From positions 1-37,977 of the forward strand of contig NZ_PPXQ01000029.1 in assembly GCF_004798585.1 (NCBI RefSeq): a stretch of 37,977 nt of DNA. The letters are read 5' to 3'. Below the pieces are notes generated by a model. The model saw only the letters and a list, made by a program, of their open reading frames with translations. It did not search any database and was not told the origin of the DNA. The position numbers and the translations under genes were made by a program. Shown here piece after piece: positions 1 to 8,228 of the stretch (position 1 is its first letter; each line of letters starts with the position of its first letter). This DNA is from Massilia sp. Mn16-1_5 (GTDB lineage: Bacteria > Pseudomonadota > Gammaproteobacteria > Burkholderiales > Burkholderiaceae_D).

Positions 1-253
1 TGAGGATGTTGGCGCGCTCGCTTGGGGAGGTCTTGCCCCAGGCTTCTTTCGCTTCATGGGCGGCGTCCAGCGCCAGTTCGATGTCTTCGCTCGTCGAGCG
101 GGCGATTTCGCAGAAGGGCTGGCCCGTAATCGGCGTGACGTTGGCGAAGTACTCGCCCTTGCTTGGCGCCACGTACTTGCCGCCGATGTAGTTGTCGTAG
201 CGCTGCTTGAACGGATTGGCAACGCCGAGCTTGCTGATGTCTGCGAGATTCAT
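1..253 (-). CDS. exaC: NAD-dependent aldehyde dehydrogenase, N-terminal part (runs off window)
   Basis: Only the first 84 or so residues are present; the gene continues past base 1. The protein begins MNLADISKLGVANPFKQRY and contains the YIGGKYVAP and VTPITGQPF segments typical of the N-terminus of the ExaC/AcoD group of aldehyde dehydrogenases, which oxidise acetaldehyde and other aldehydes to acids with NAD. The ATG at 251-253 is preceded by AGAGGA as ribosome binding site. Upstream on the same strand lie three PQQ alcohol oxidation accessory genes, which fits removal of the aldehyde made by a PQQ alcohol dehydrogenase. The catalytic Cys/Glu region is outside the window, so the exact substrate class is inferred from the N-terminus and context. 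Confidence 0.85.
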   Translation of the reverse strand, partial: MNLADISKLGVANPFKQRYDNYIGGKYVAPSKGEYFANVTPITGQPFCEIARSTSEDIELALDAAHEAKEAWGKTSPSERANIL

Positions 254-419
254 GTCGTCCTCTTTCGTATGATGTGTGTGGCCGCCGGCGGCGGCCTGTC
301 TCCAAACGCCGGCGTACCGGCATACCTGGGTTGTTTGCAAGCGCCGTGCCAGCCTCCGGCGCAGTAAAACCGCAGGCGCCGCCAGCCCATTCCGGCACAC
401 CTGCGCCAAACTGTGACAT
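254..419 (-). other. Intergenic segment with hairpins before the aldehyde dehydrogenase
   Basis: This 166-base gap separates the beta-propeller gene from the aldehyde dehydrogenase. It contains a perfect 7-bp inverted repeat with a 3-base loop at 280-296, a GCCGG/CCGGC hairpin at 308-321 and a GCGCC/GGCGC pair at 341-362. None is followed by a T-run on the minus strand, so they are not convincing intrinsic terminators. They could shape read-through or mRNA stability between the two genes. No promoter is obvious. Confidence 0.35.
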
Positions 420-1355
420 TCAGCGGATCAGTACTCCCCAGGGGAGCTCCCCAACGGGAATGTCGGACAGGCGCGTGGCGGCGGCGGTATCGATCACCGA
501 GACGCTGTCGGAGCGGCCGTTGGCCACGTACAGGCGCGCGCCGTCGGGTGTGAGTGCCATGTTCCACGGGCGCTTGCCGACGGCAACCGTGGCGCTGACG
601 CGGTTGGTGGCCGTGTCGATGACGCTCACCGTGCCATCGATGCCATTGCTGGCATAGACCTGACGCCCGCCCGGATGCACCGCGATCCCCGCCGTATTGC
701 GCCCGGTGGGAATGACGGCAACGCTGCGGCGCGTGGTCATGTCGACGACGTGGACGGCACCCGCCAGCTCGCAGGCGATGTAGGCGCGCGCCCCGTCCGG
801 GCTGAAGCCGATGCCACGCGGGCGCAGCCCGCCCGCTACCGAGCCGACCTGGCGCCGCGCGGCTACATCGATCACATCGACCTGCTCGGCCTCCTCGGCG
901 CTTACCAGCAGCCAGCGCCCGTCGGGGCTGAAGACCGCATGCTCGGGATTGCGGCCCTGGACCGGCATCTCGGCCACGATCGCGCGGCTGGCGGCATCGA
1001 CCAGCAGGACGCTGTTGCCTTCCTCAACCGCCACTGCCAGCAGCCGGCCATCGTTCGAGGCACTCACGCCTTCGGGCGATTTGCCGACGGCGATGGTCGC
1101 GATAGCGGCGCCGCTGGCCGCATCGAGCGCGAGCAGTACGCCGGCGCCGGCATCCGTGACATAGAGCGTGCGCCCTGTCGGGTCGGCGGCGATACCGCGT
1201 GGACGCTTGCCGGCCGGGATCTGGCGCAGCACCGCGCCGCTGCCCGTGTCGATCACGCTGAGAGTGGCGGATTTTTCGTTCGGCACGTAAGCCAGCGGCG
1301 CAGCGCCGGCTTGCAGGACCAGCAGTAATGTCCCGATCGTGAGCGCGAGCCTCAT
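420..1355 (-). CDS. PQQ-dependent catabolism-associated YVTN beta-propeller protein
   Basis: This is a 311-residue protein with an N-terminal signal peptide (hydrophobic stretch to about residue 19) followed by repeated 40-residue blades. Each blade carries a pattern of the type LYVTDAGAG or VYASNGIDGTVSVIDT with GKRPRGIA/GKSPEGVS turns, which is the YVTN/cytochrome D1-like beta-propeller signature. Such propellers accompany PQQ alcohol dehydrogenase genes; their biochemical role is unsettled. The ATG overlaps the stop of the upstream solute-binding gene by 4 bases, so the two are translationally coupled. It probably acts in the periplasm. The family call is firm; any specific function is inference from context. 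Confidence 0.85.
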   Translation of the reverse strand: MRLALTIGTLLLVLQAGAAPLAYVPNEKSATLSVIDTGSGAVLRQIPAGKRPRGIAADPTGRTLYVTDAGAGVLLALDAASGAAIATIAVGKSPEGVSASNDGRLLAVAVEEGNSVLLVDAASRAIVAEMPVQGRNPEHAVFSPDGRWLLVSAEEAEQVDVIDVAARRQVGSVAGGLRPRGIGFSPDGARAYIACELAGAVHVVDMTTRRSVAVIPTGRNTAGIAVHPGGRQVYASNGIDGTVSVIDTATNRVSATVAVGKRPWNMALTPDGARLYVANGRSDSVSVIDTAAATRLSDIPVGELPWGVLIR

Positions 1356-2194
1356 GGCGTCACCAATTGCACGCCATGGCGCGCGAAGAGCGATTTCAGT
1401 TCGCCGTTCGCCACCATCTCGTTGAGCGCCGCCTGCAGCCGCCGGCCGAGCTCCTCGTCATCCTTGCGCACCGCCATGCCGACCGCCCAGGCCGCGCGCG
1501 GCAGGCGCTGGAATGCCACTTCGCTAAGGGGAAACGCCGGGTCACCCCGCATCACCGCCTCGATCTCCGAGCGCCTTGCCAACACCGCGTCGAGCGTCCC
1601 GTCCTTCAGCGCGCGTAACGCATCGCCCGCGCTCGGGAAGATCCGCACCTGCTCGCGGAAGCGCCCATTGCCTTCGCCCAGCATCAGCATCCCCGCGATC
1701 GATACCTTCTCGACGCCGATTCGCTTGCCGGCCAGAGCATCGACGCTCTCGTAGCGCGGAATGCTGCCCTGGGAGCGCGCCAGCCGCAGGCTTTCGACGT
1801 GATACGGCGCGAAGATCCGTACCTGCGGATTTTCGCTCATAAGGCGGTTGTCGACCGGCACGTGCAACATGAGGTCGGCCGGCCCGTAGCCGAGGTAGTG
1901 CCCCTTCCACACCATGTTACGCAGGTCGTCTGCCACTTCCTCATCGGCCGGGAATGGCATCAGCGTCAGTTTCAGGCCGAGCCGTGCCGACAGCGCACCC
2001 GCAAGGTCGACGTCGATGCCGGCGCCCTTGTCCGAGAACGGCGCGAACTCGTTGTAAACGGCGACCTTCAGAGCGCCGCTCTCGCGGATCTTGTTCCAGT
2101 CGGCGTGCGCCGGCGCCGCTGCCAGGCTCATTGTCACGAGGACGGCAGTACAGGCCAGCGCGACCCGCGCCAGGAAAAAAGGAAATCTGCTCAT
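1352..2194 (-). CDS. Quinoprotein-associated periplasmic solute-binding protein
   Basis: The 280-residue product starts MSRFPFFLARVALAC, has a signal peptide ending near AHA (residue 31), and shows the type 3 extracellular solute-binding fold: the opening GALKVAVYNEFAPFSDKGAG, then GIDVDLAGALSARLGL, LAGKRIGVEKVS and the closing ELKSLFARHG. Proteins of this kind sit beside PQQ alcohol dehydrogenases and are annotated as quinoprotein dehydrogenase-associated substrate-binding proteins without an obvious permease; none is seen here either. A longer reading frame extends upstream, but the ATG at 2194 has a GGAGG ribosome site 8 bases ahead and directly precedes the signal peptide. The gap to pedF is 22 bases, so they form one operon. 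The ligand is unknown. Confidence 0.85.
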   Translation of the reverse strand: MSRFPFFLARVALACTAVLVTMSLAAAPAHADWNKIRESGALKVAVYNEFAPFSDKGAGIDVDLAGALSARLGLKLTLMPFPADEEVADDLRNMVWKGHYLGYGPADLMLHVPVDNRLMSENPQVRIFAPYHVESLRLARSQGSIPRYESVDALAGKRIGVEKVSIAGMLMLGEGNGRFREQVRIFPSAGDALRALKDGTLDAVLARRSEIEAVMRGDPAFPLSEVAFQRLPRAAWAVGMAVRKDDEELGRRLQAALNEMVANGELKSLFARHGVQLVTP

Positions 2195-2216
2195 GCGCTT
2201 GGCCTCCGTACCTTGA

Positions 2217-2690
2217 TCAATTTGCTTCGCGGCGGGTTTCGAGGTAGGACTTGATCGCCCACATCGCTTCCTGGTTGAACACCCCTTCGAATGGCGGCAT
2301 GTAGACAGCGCCATTGCGCACCTTCCCCGTCCTTACACTGGTCAGGAAGTAGGCGTCCATCTCCTTGAAGCAGGCCGCCTTCTTGGCGGCGTTCTTCATG
2401 CCGGTACAGTCGCGGTCGAGCTGCCTCAGGTCGGGAGCGATGCCGCCGGAAACCGCGTCCAGCCCGTGACAGCGCGCGCAGTTCTGGCCATACGCCGAGG
2501 CCCCGATCTTCTGCGCCAGCGCATGGCCACGATAGGGGTTCTCGTCGCGCCATTTGTCGCCCAGGACCGGCAGGCCGCGGGTGTCGACACTTTGCGGCGT
2601 GACGTTGCCGTGCGCGTTGGCGACCATCGCCGTGAGGACAATGGCGGACAGCGCGAGCGCGCTGCCAAGGATACGGATCGGATGCTTCAT
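2217..2690 (-). CDS. pedF: Cytochrome c-550 PedF
   Basis: This 157-residue periplasmic c-type cytochrome has a signal peptide ending at NAHG (about residue 27), one haem site CARCH at residues 71-75, a likely axial Met at 131 in the YMPPFEG motif, and a second Cys pair (95, 107) inside the DRDCTGMKNAAKKAAC insert that is characteristic of PedF. PedF accepts electrons from the PQQ ethanol dehydrogenase. The start at 2690 is supported by CAGGAGA 6 bases upstream. It is the first gene of the minus-strand operon pedF, solute-binding protein, propeller (then aldehyde dehydrogenase). The quinoprotein dehydrogenase itself is not in the window. Confidence 0.9.
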   Translation of the reverse strand: MKHPIRILGSALALSAIVLTAMVANAHGNVTPQSVDTRGLPVLGDKWRDENPYRGHALAQKIGASAYGQNCARCHGLDAVSGGIAPDLRQLDRDCTGMKNAAKKAACFKEMDAYFLTSVRTGKVRNGAVYMPPFEGVFNQEAMWAIKSYLETRREAN

Positions 2691-3022
2691 GCTTGTCTCC
2701 TGCTGGTTATCGATTGGGTGATAACCATGATGAGCAAGCGGCGTGCCATGGCAACAGGCACCATTTCCGGCGTGCGGATGCGACAAATTGGTACAGGTGT
2801 CACCGGGAGACGCGTTCGTCATTCACGGCCGTCCGCATCCTGGCACCGAACCCGTGTCCCTGGTTGCCGATGTGTTTTGTCGCTTTATTTCCGGAGCCGT
2901 GGATGCGTGGTTTTAAAGCTTTTTTGGTCCAACATGTTGGTTAGTTACATTTTATGAGACATGTCGATCAGATCAGGGGGCCGGTGGCATGCCGTCGACG
3001 TGCAGCGCCTGCTGCCTCCGAT
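2691..3022. other. Intergenic region upstream of pedF
   Basis: This 332-base gap lies between the end of the anti-sigma gene and pedF and should contain the pedF operon promoter. It has a perfect 12-bp palindrome CCAACATGTTGG at about 2929-2940, which merges into the 16-base word TGTTGGTTAGTTACAT (2935-2950). The same word occurs at 9158-9173. Reading frames through the gap lack ribosome sites and family resemblance. No clear -35/-10 pair was found. Confidence 0.4.
2929..2950. promoter_or_regulatory. Possible operator: palindrome plus 16-base word shared with 9158-9173
   Basis: The palindrome CCAACATGTTGG runs into TTAGTTACAT. The word TGTTGGTTAGTTACAT is repeated exactly at 9158-9173, in the same orientation and again between two minus-strand genes. 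A/T-rich dyads of this kind resemble TetR-type operators, but no such regulator is in the window, so its role is inference. Confidence 0.3.
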
Positions 3023-3817
3023 TCACTCGAGCTGCGCATGAACGGCCATCGCGACGGCCGCCAGTTCACCCCTGCCGGCGCTCGCCGACAAGGCATAGCC
3101 GAAGTCCCCATCGATCCAGTAGAAGACGCCGACCTTCCCCTCCTGGGCGAAGCGAAAGCCGGTGTCGGCGGCGGCCCCCTGTTCGGTCGAGACATACAGG
3201 GTCAGGCGCTTGCCCGCCCCATCCTGGTACATGAACTGGGCCACCGGCCCGCTCTGGCCGGGCAGCAGCCGGCCGCCGATCAGGTCGTAGCCGAGCTTGC
3301 CGAGGTGCGGCGGGTGCACCGGCTTGCCGAGCCGCTTGGACAGCCAGGCGACGAGGTGGGCTTCCTGTTCCGCCCCCACTTCGACCGGGTGACGCAGCTC
3401 CGGACTGTAGACGACGTGCGCAACGGCGGCCCGCCGCGCCAGGCCGGCCGCCGGTCCCGCCTTCGCGAGCAGGGCCTGCCCCGGCGCGCTCGCCCCTTCC
3501 GGGATTGTCGTGCCCCGCGCAAGCCAGCCTGCCACCCCGCCCAGGACGGCGATCAGGACGCTCGCCGCAGCGCGCTTCGCCGCAGCGCCCCACGGGGCGC
3601 GCCGCTCGGGCAGGCGGATGGCAGGCGGCACCGCCTCGTCGAGCACGGGATCGAACAGCTGGTGCAGCGCCAGGTTCTGGCTGCGGTAGGCCGCAATGCG
3701 CGCGGCTTCTTCCGGCCTGGCCGCCAGCCATGCCTCGATCTCGGCCTGGCGCGCCAGCGGCAATACGCCGTCGACATAGGCATGCAGGTCGGCTTCGGTA
3801 ATCGGCAAGGAATTCAT
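3023..3817 (-). CDS. Membrane anti-sigma factor
   Basis: The 264-residue protein opens with the anti-sigma cytoplasmic helix pattern (ITEADLHAYVDGVLP, then EAWLAARPEEAARIAAYRSQN), has one membrane segment at about residues 83-100 (AAASVLIAVLGGVAGWLA), and a C-terminal periplasmic domain of about 160 residues. The zinc-binding HxxxCxxC motif of ZAS proteins is absent, so it is a non-zinc type. Its ATG overlaps the stop of the ECF sigma gene by 4 bases, the usual sigma/anti-sigma coupling. It would hold the sigma factor inactive at the inner membrane until an envelope signal arrives. The signal is not visible from sequence. Confidence 0.85.
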   Translation of the reverse strand: MNSLPITEADLHAYVDGVLPLARQAEIEAWLAARPEEAARIAAYRSQNLALHQLFDPVLDEAVPPAIRLPERRAPWGAAAKRAAASVLIAVLGGVAGWLARGTTIPEGASAPGQALLAKAGPAAGLARRAAVAHVVYSPELRHPVEVGAEQEAHLVAWLSKRLGKPVHPPHLGKLGYDLIGGRLLPGQSGPVAQFMYQDGAGKRLTLYVSTEQGAAADTGFRFAQEGKVGVFYWIDGDFGYALSASAGRGELAAVAMAVHAQLE

Positions 3818-4323
3818 TTGACCACCTGTAGGGGCAGCACGGGCGCCGCCCTTCCCTCCATCAAGGTTCGCAGTTTTTCGCGGCCGCGCGACAGCCGCGA
3901 CATCACCGTCCCCAGCGGCATGCCTAGGGTAGCCGCGACCTGGTCGTAGCTCATTCCTTCGAGGCCGACCAGCAACAGGATTTCGCGCTGCTCGACCGGC
4001 AGCAGGTTCAATGCCGCCTGCATGTCGCGCACTTCGAGTGCGGCGGCGGGGTTCGATATGGACGCTGCATCGGGCGTCTCGTCATCCAGCGCCGTCGTCT
4101 GCAGGCGCTTTGCCCGCAGGTCGTCGACATGGAGGTTGTGCATGATCCCGAACAGCCAGGCGCGCATGTCGCGGTCGCGGCGCCATTCCGCGATCCGCGC
4201 CCACCCGCGCTCGACCGTGTCCTGCACCAGGTCGTCCGCACCCGCAGGGTCGCCGACCAACGCCCGCGCGTAGCGGCGCAGGCGCGGAATGCAGGCGACG
4301 ATCTCGGCTCCGGGGTCGGACAT
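3814..4323 (-). CDS. ECF-family RNA polymerase sigma factor
   Basis: This is a 169-residue sigma factor. Region 2 spans about residues 10-75 (DDLVQDTVERGW, then RDMRAWLFGIMHNLHVDDLR) and region 4 about 110-160 (LLPVEQREILLLVGLEGMSY, AATLGMPLGTVMSRLSRGRE). The length is normal for the ECF group. The reading frame extends further upstream, but the ATG at 4323 directly precedes the conserved start of region 2 and lies 11 bases after the stop of the lipoprotein gene. That makes lipoprotein, sigma and anti-sigma one operon. The regulon probably includes its own operon through the GGGAATAA / CGTATA promoter at 4744-4774. Confidence 0.9.
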   Translation of the reverse strand: MSDPGAEIVACIPRLRRYARALVGDPAGADDLVQDTVERGWARIAEWRRDRDMRAWLFGIMHNLHVDDLRAKRLQTTALDDETPDAASISNPAAALEVRDMQAALNLLPVEQREILLLVGLEGMSYDQVAATLGMPLGTVMSRLSRGREKLRTLMEGRAAPVLPLQVVK

Positions 4324-4334
4324 GGCGCTGGGCT

Positions 4335-4712
4335 TCAGTCGGTCACGACGTGCCAGACGTCCTTGACCTTGTCGCCCTTGCGCTCGCCGGGACTGGTGTC
4401 CTGGGCATACAGATAAAGCGGCTTGCCGTTGCGCGCCAGTTGCTTCGTGCCGTCGTCGCGGGTGACGACCGAATACGGCGCGGAGTAGGAAGCGGCAGTC
4501 GCCGGCACGGCCGGCCACAAGGCGAGGCACGGCCCGTTGCAGGCGCTCTTGCCGCTGCCTGCCGTGTCCTTGTCGAAGGTGTAGAGCGTCATGCCGGCGT
4601 CGTTGACCAGCACGCCGTCCGCCATCTTCACAGGCGGATTCGACATCGATGCGCAGGCCGAGACGAGGAATACGGCGGCGGCCGCGCTTGCAAGGGAACG
4701 GATCGGGACCAT
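4335..4712 (-). CDS. Secreted lipoprotein with YxFxxD-type repeats (COG4315-like)
   Basis: The protein is 125 residues long. It has a signal peptide with lipobox VSAC (Cys at about residue 20) followed by two copies of the repeat seen in this family: GMTLYTFDKDTAGSGKSAC and GKPLYLYAQDTSPGERKGDK. The NGPCLALWPAV segment between them is also typical. Its function is unknown; such proteins are often the first gene or a target of ECF sigma operons. The ATG at 4712 has CAGGAG 7 bases upstream and excludes a 14-residue extension. It lies immediately upstream of the ECF sigma gene, so it is probably co-transcribed. Confidence 0.8.
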   Translation of the reverse strand: MVPIRSLASAAAAVFLVSACASMSNPPVKMADGVLVNDAGMTLYTFDKDTAGSGKSACNGPCLALWPAVPATAASYSAPYSVVTRDDGTKQLARNGKPLYLYAQDTSPGERKGDKVKDVWHVVTD

Positions 4713-4743
4713 GGCAATCTCCTGGTTGTGGTTGGAATACTGG

Positions 4744-4774
4744 CGTATACGCAAACGGCGGCCAGTTTATTCCC
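4744..4774 (-). promoter_or_regulatory. Putative ECF-type promoter for the lipoprotein-sigma-anti-sigma operon
   Basis: On the minus strand GGGAATAA is followed after 15 bases by CGTATA(CG), a spacing and word pair typical of ECF-recognised promoters (GGAAT-like -35 and CGT-containing -10). It ends 31 bases before the lipoprotein ATG. Autoregulation by the encoded sigma factor is inferred. Confidence 0.5.
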
Positions 4775-4844
4775 ACGGATTCCGACTTTTTTTTGGGGGC
4801 AGCCGGCGGGCGGCCTTACTTTACCAGCAAGACTACCCTAGCGC

Positions 4845-5894
4845 TCAGTGCTGCGCCGCCGCCCGCGCCTGCGCGATCCAGCCGTCGAACAGCTGCTGGT
4901 GAAACTTGATCCAGCCCGCCGTATGGCGCGCGATATCGGCCTGCGTATTTTCGCCACTGCGCATGCGCTCGTTCTGCGCGCTGATGTCGGCGATCGGCAG
5001 CCGCATCACCTCGAACAATTTGGCGGCCGCCGGATTCTTCTCGGCCCAGGCACGGTTCACGACGATGCGCGTCGTGTTGACGGAGAACCCGTAGTCGCTG
5101 CCGTCCGCGAGACGGGTGTTGGCCTTCTGCGGATTGGCCGAAAACGGCACCTGCAGCCAGACCACGTCCTTGCCCGGCACCAGTACCCCGCTCACCCAGT
5201 AGGGCGTCCAGGTGTAGTACAGGATCGGCTTGCCGCGCCCGTAGCGGCCGATGGTGTCGGCGATCAGCGCGGCATAGCTGCCCTGCACATGCTTGACCGT
5301 CGCCCGCAGCTTGTACGCATCCAGGTGGTGCTCGATCATGGCCTCGCAGCCCCAGCCCGGATTGCAGCCGGTCAGGTCGGCCTTGCCGTCGCCGTCATGG
5401 TCGAACAGTTTGGAAATCGCCGGGTCGCGCAGCTGGTCGATATTCGTGATCTTGTACTTCTCGGCCGTCGCCTTGTCGATCAGGTAGCCCTGCGCGGCGG
5501 GACCTGCGTACTGGCCGGTGCGCAGCAGTTTCATATCGCCGCCGGCATTGTCGTAGTAGTCCTGGTGCAGCGGGTCCCAATGCACCGCGAGGAAGGTCGC
5601 GTCGCCGTTGGCAATCGCGATATGCGCGGCGGGATAGTCGACTTCCTTGATCGGCTGCGGCTCGTAGCCCAGCTTTTCCAGGGCGGCATCCACCAGCATG
5701 GTCTGGAAAGTCTCTTCGGCGACCGAGCTTTGCAGCGCCTGTACCTTGATACCCTTGCCGGGCAAGCCGGCATCCGGCGTCTGCGCCATCGCGAGGCTGG
5801 TGCTCAGGGTGAGCGCGGCCAGCGCCATGGCCGACAACCATTGGAAACGGCGCTTCGTACGAGAGCTAGTCTTAAAATGTTCGGTTTGATTCAT
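4845..5894 (-). CDS. proX: Glycine betaine/proline-betaine ABC transporter substrate-binding protein
   Basis: This 349-residue periplasmic protein has a signal peptide cleaved near AMAQ (about residue 38). It carries the OpuAC/ProX landmarks: the opening GKGIKVQALQSSVAEETFQT, the HWDPLHQDYYD segment, the Cys pair in GCNPGWGCEA, and the YYTWTPYWV aromatic stretch that in ProX proteins contributes to the box that binds the trimethylammonium group. It is the last gene of proV-proW-proX, 19 bases after proW. The start at 5894 (MNQTEHFKTSS) was preferred to an upstream in-frame ATG that lies within the intergenic gap. It delivers betaine to the ProW/ProV membrane complex during osmotic stress. Confidence 0.92.
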   Translation of the reverse strand: MNQTEHFKTSSRTKRRFQWLSAMALAALTLSTSLAMAQTPDAGLPGKGIKVQALQSSVAEETFQTMLVDAALEKLGYEPQPIKEVDYPAAHIAIANGDATFLAVHWDPLHQDYYDNAGGDMKLLRTGQYAGPAAQGYLIDKATAEKYKITNIDQLRDPAISKLFDHDGDGKADLTGCNPGWGCEAMIEHHLDAYKLRATVKHVQGSYAALIADTIGRYGRGKPILYYTWTPYWVSGVLVPGKDVVWLQVPFSANPQKANTRLADGSDYGFSVNTTRIVVNRAWAEKNPAAAKLFEVMRLPIADISAQNERMRSGENTQADIARHTAGWIKFHQQLFDGWIAQARAAAQH

Positions 5895-5913
5895 CAGTTT
5901 CCTTTTCAATGTC

Positions 5914-6996
5914 TTAGTGGGCGCCGGCGCGCGTGGCCGGCGCGGACGCCGCGCGTCCCGCACTGCCGCGCACCAGGCGCAGGATGAAGCCCGCCGGACC
6001 GGTCTGGTACCAGTGGCGCACGCCGCGGCGCGGCTGCCCCATCGCCTGCGTCAGGCGGTCCAGCGTGATGGCCAGCAGCACGATGCCGAGACCGCCCACG
6101 GTGGCCAGGCCCATGTCGAGGCGGCCGATACCGCGCAAGACCATCTGGCCCAGGCCGCCGACCGCGATCATCGAGGCGATCACTACCATCGACAGCGACA
6201 GCATCAGCGACTGGTTGATGCCGGCCATGATCGACGGCATCGCCAGCGGCAGCTGAACGCGGCTGAGAAGCTGCCAGGGCGAGGCGCCATAGGCGCGCGC
6301 GGCTTCGACCAGGTCGGGACGGACCTGGCGTATGCCGAGGTTCGTCAGGCGCACCAGCGGCGGCAAGGCGAAGATGATGGTCACGATCACGCCCGGCGCA
6401 TTACCGATACCGAACAGCATGACCACCGGCACCAGGTACACAAAAGCGGGCGTGGTCTGCATCGCGTCCAGCAAGGGGCGCAGGATGTTTTGCGCGCGGT
6501 CGCTGCTGGCCAGGAGTATCCCCAGCGGCAAGCCGATCGCCAGGCAAAAGGCCAGCGAAGTCAGCACCAGCGACAGGGTGATCATCGCCTCCGGCCAGAC
6601 GCCCAGCATCGACAGCACCAGCAGCGCCACAACGGTGCCGAGCGCCAGCGCGCGGCTGGTGAATTGCCAGGCCAGCAGGCCGATGATGGCGATCACCACG
6701 GACGAGGGCGCGGCCAGCAGCACGTGGGCGGCGCCGCTCAGGGTCGCGTCGATCGGCGCACGCACGGCCTGGAAGAAGGGACGGCAATGCGCGACGACCC
6801 AGCCCAGGCCCTCGTTGATCCAGGACTCCAGCGGCAGCGAGCCGTCGAACAGCTGCCCCAGGTGAAAGCCGGCATCCTGCCCCGGCGTGGCGGCGGTCCC
6901 TGCCGCATCCAGCCAGGAGGTATCGCCCGGCGGCGTCGGCAGCCATGGGTTGACCGCGGCTGCGGCCTGGTCGGTGGTAGTGGCGCTGGAATTCAT
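5914..6996 (-). CDS. proW: Glycine betaine ABC transporter permease
   Basis: The 360-residue inner-membrane protein has an N-terminal tail of about 90 residues, as in ProW, then at least six hydrophobic segments. The permease coupling motif EAARAYGASPWQLLSRVQLPLAMPS... starts near residue 240, and the SLSMVVIASMIAVGGLGQMV stretch is typical of the betaine/choline subgroup. The ATG overlaps the proV stop by 4 bases (ATGA). It forms the translocation channel powered by ProV. Confidence 0.92.
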   Translation of the reverse strand: MNSSATTTDQAAAAVNPWLPTPPGDTSWLDAAGTAATPGQDAGFHLGQLFDGSLPLESWINEGLGWVVAHCRPFFQAVRAPIDATLSGAAHVLLAAPSSVVIAIIGLLAWQFTSRALALGTVVALLVLSMLGVWPEAMITLSLVLTSLAFCLAIGLPLGILLASSDRAQNILRPLLDAMQTTPAFVYLVPVVMLFGIGNAPGVIVTIIFALPPLVRLTNLGIRQVRPDLVEAARAYGASPWQLLSRVQLPLAMPSIMAGINQSLMLSLSMVVIASMIAVGGLGQMVLRGIGRLDMGLATVGGLGIVLLAITLDRLTQAMGQPRRGVRHWYQTGPAGFILRLVRGSAGRAASAPATRAGAH

Positions 6997-8228
6997 GCTT
7001 GTCCTTTCTGTTTTTGTGGTTCTGCAATGGCGGGCGTATCGCGGTCGAGGAACTTCAGCAGGGTCGTCTTGCTGATGGCGCCGCGGAAGCGGCCGTCGCC
7101 GGCCACCACCGGCACCGCATACGGCAGCTGCGCCACCTGGCCGAACAGGCCGGCGACGGGTTCGTCCGCATCGATGGTCTGCACATCCGGCAGGTAGGCA
7201 TGCGCCAGGCCCAGCGGGCCGACATGGCCGTCGAGGGCGCTGCGCAGCGAGTCGACCGAGACCAGGCCGAGATACTGTCGCTCGGGATTGACGACATAGG
7301 CATAGGCCCGGTCCTGCTCTTCCAGCATCGACAGCGCCGCGCGCGAACCGCGGGCGGGCGATTCCGACACCACGATCTGGCTCTTGCGGGCGATGTCGCC
7401 GGCCTTGAACACGGCCGCCGCATCGACGCCGCGGACAAAATTGCGCACGTACTCGTCGGCGGGCTTACGCAGGATTTCTTCCGGCGTGCCGACCTGCCTG
7501 ACGTGCCCGTCCTTCATGATCGCGACACGGTCGCCGATGCGCATGGCTTCGTCGAGGTCGTGCGAAATGAAGACGATGGTGCGGCGCTTGATCTGCTGCA
7601 GGCGCAGCAGCTCCGATTGCATCTCGGTGCGCATGATCGGGTCGAGCGCCGAAAAGGCCTCGTCCATCAGCAGGATCGAGGGATCGCAGGCCAGCGCCCG
7701 GGCCAGGCCCACGCGTTGCTGCATGCCGCCGGACAGTTCGTCCGGATAGCTGGCGCCATAGCCCGCGAGGCCGACCTGCTCCAGCGCTTGTGAGGCCAGC
7801 GCGTGGCGCTCGGCCTTGGGAATGCCGGCCAGCTCCATGCCGAAGGCCGTGTTGTCGAGCACGGTGAGATGGGGCAGCAGCGCGAAGGACTGGAACACCA
7901 TGCTGATGTCCTTGCGGCGCAAGGCGCGCAGCTGCGCGTCCGGCAGCGTGTTGATGTCCTCGCCGTCGACCAGGATGCGGCCGGCGGTCGGCTCGACCAG
8001 GCGGTTGAGCATGCGCACCAGCGTCGACTTGCCCGAGCCGGACAGGCCCATGATGACGAAGATCTCGCCCGCTTCGATCGTGAAGCTGGCGTCGAACACG
8101 CCGATCGTGCAGTCGGTCTTGGCCAGGATCTCCTGCTTGCTGGCGCCCTCCTGGACCAGCTTAAGCGCCGCTTCAGGCTGCTCACCGTACACTTTGAACA
8201 CATGGTCGATGATGATTTGTTTTGCCAC
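6993..8228 (-). CDS. proV: Glycine betaine ABC transporter ATP-binding protein
   Basis: The 411-residue ATPase has Walker A GLSGSGKST (residues 61-69), signature LSGGMQQR (165-172), Walker B ILLMDE (185-190), an H-loop ISHD, and C-terminal CBS-like sequence (about 280-400) as expected of ProV/OpuAA, where it senses ionic strength. I chose the GTG at 8226-8228 because GGAG lies 9 bases upstream and the protein then starts like ProV (AKQIIIDHVFKVYGEQPE); a longer ATG-initiated frame reaches into the leader. It is the first gene of proVWX. A near-consensus sigma70 promoter lies about 310 bases upstream. Confidence 0.92.
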   Translation of the reverse strand: MAKQIIIDHVFKVYGEQPEAALKLVQEGASKQEILAKTDCTIGVFDASFTIEAGEIFVIMGLSGSGKSTLVRMLNRLVEPTAGRILVDGEDINTLPDAQLRALRRKDISMVFQSFALLPHLTVLDNTAFGMELAGIPKAERHALASQALEQVGLAGYGASYPDELSGGMQQRVGLARALACDPSILLMDEAFSALDPIMRTEMQSELLRLQQIKRRTIVFISHDLDEAMRIGDRVAIMKDGHVRQVGTPEEILRKPADEYVRNFVRGVDAAAVFKAGDIARKSQIVVSESPARGSRAALSMLEEQDRAYAYVVNPERQYLGLVSVDSLRSALDGHVGPLGLAHAYLPDVQTIDADEPVAGLFGQVAQLPYAVPVVAGDGRFRGAISKTTLLKFLDRDTPAIAEPQKQKGQA

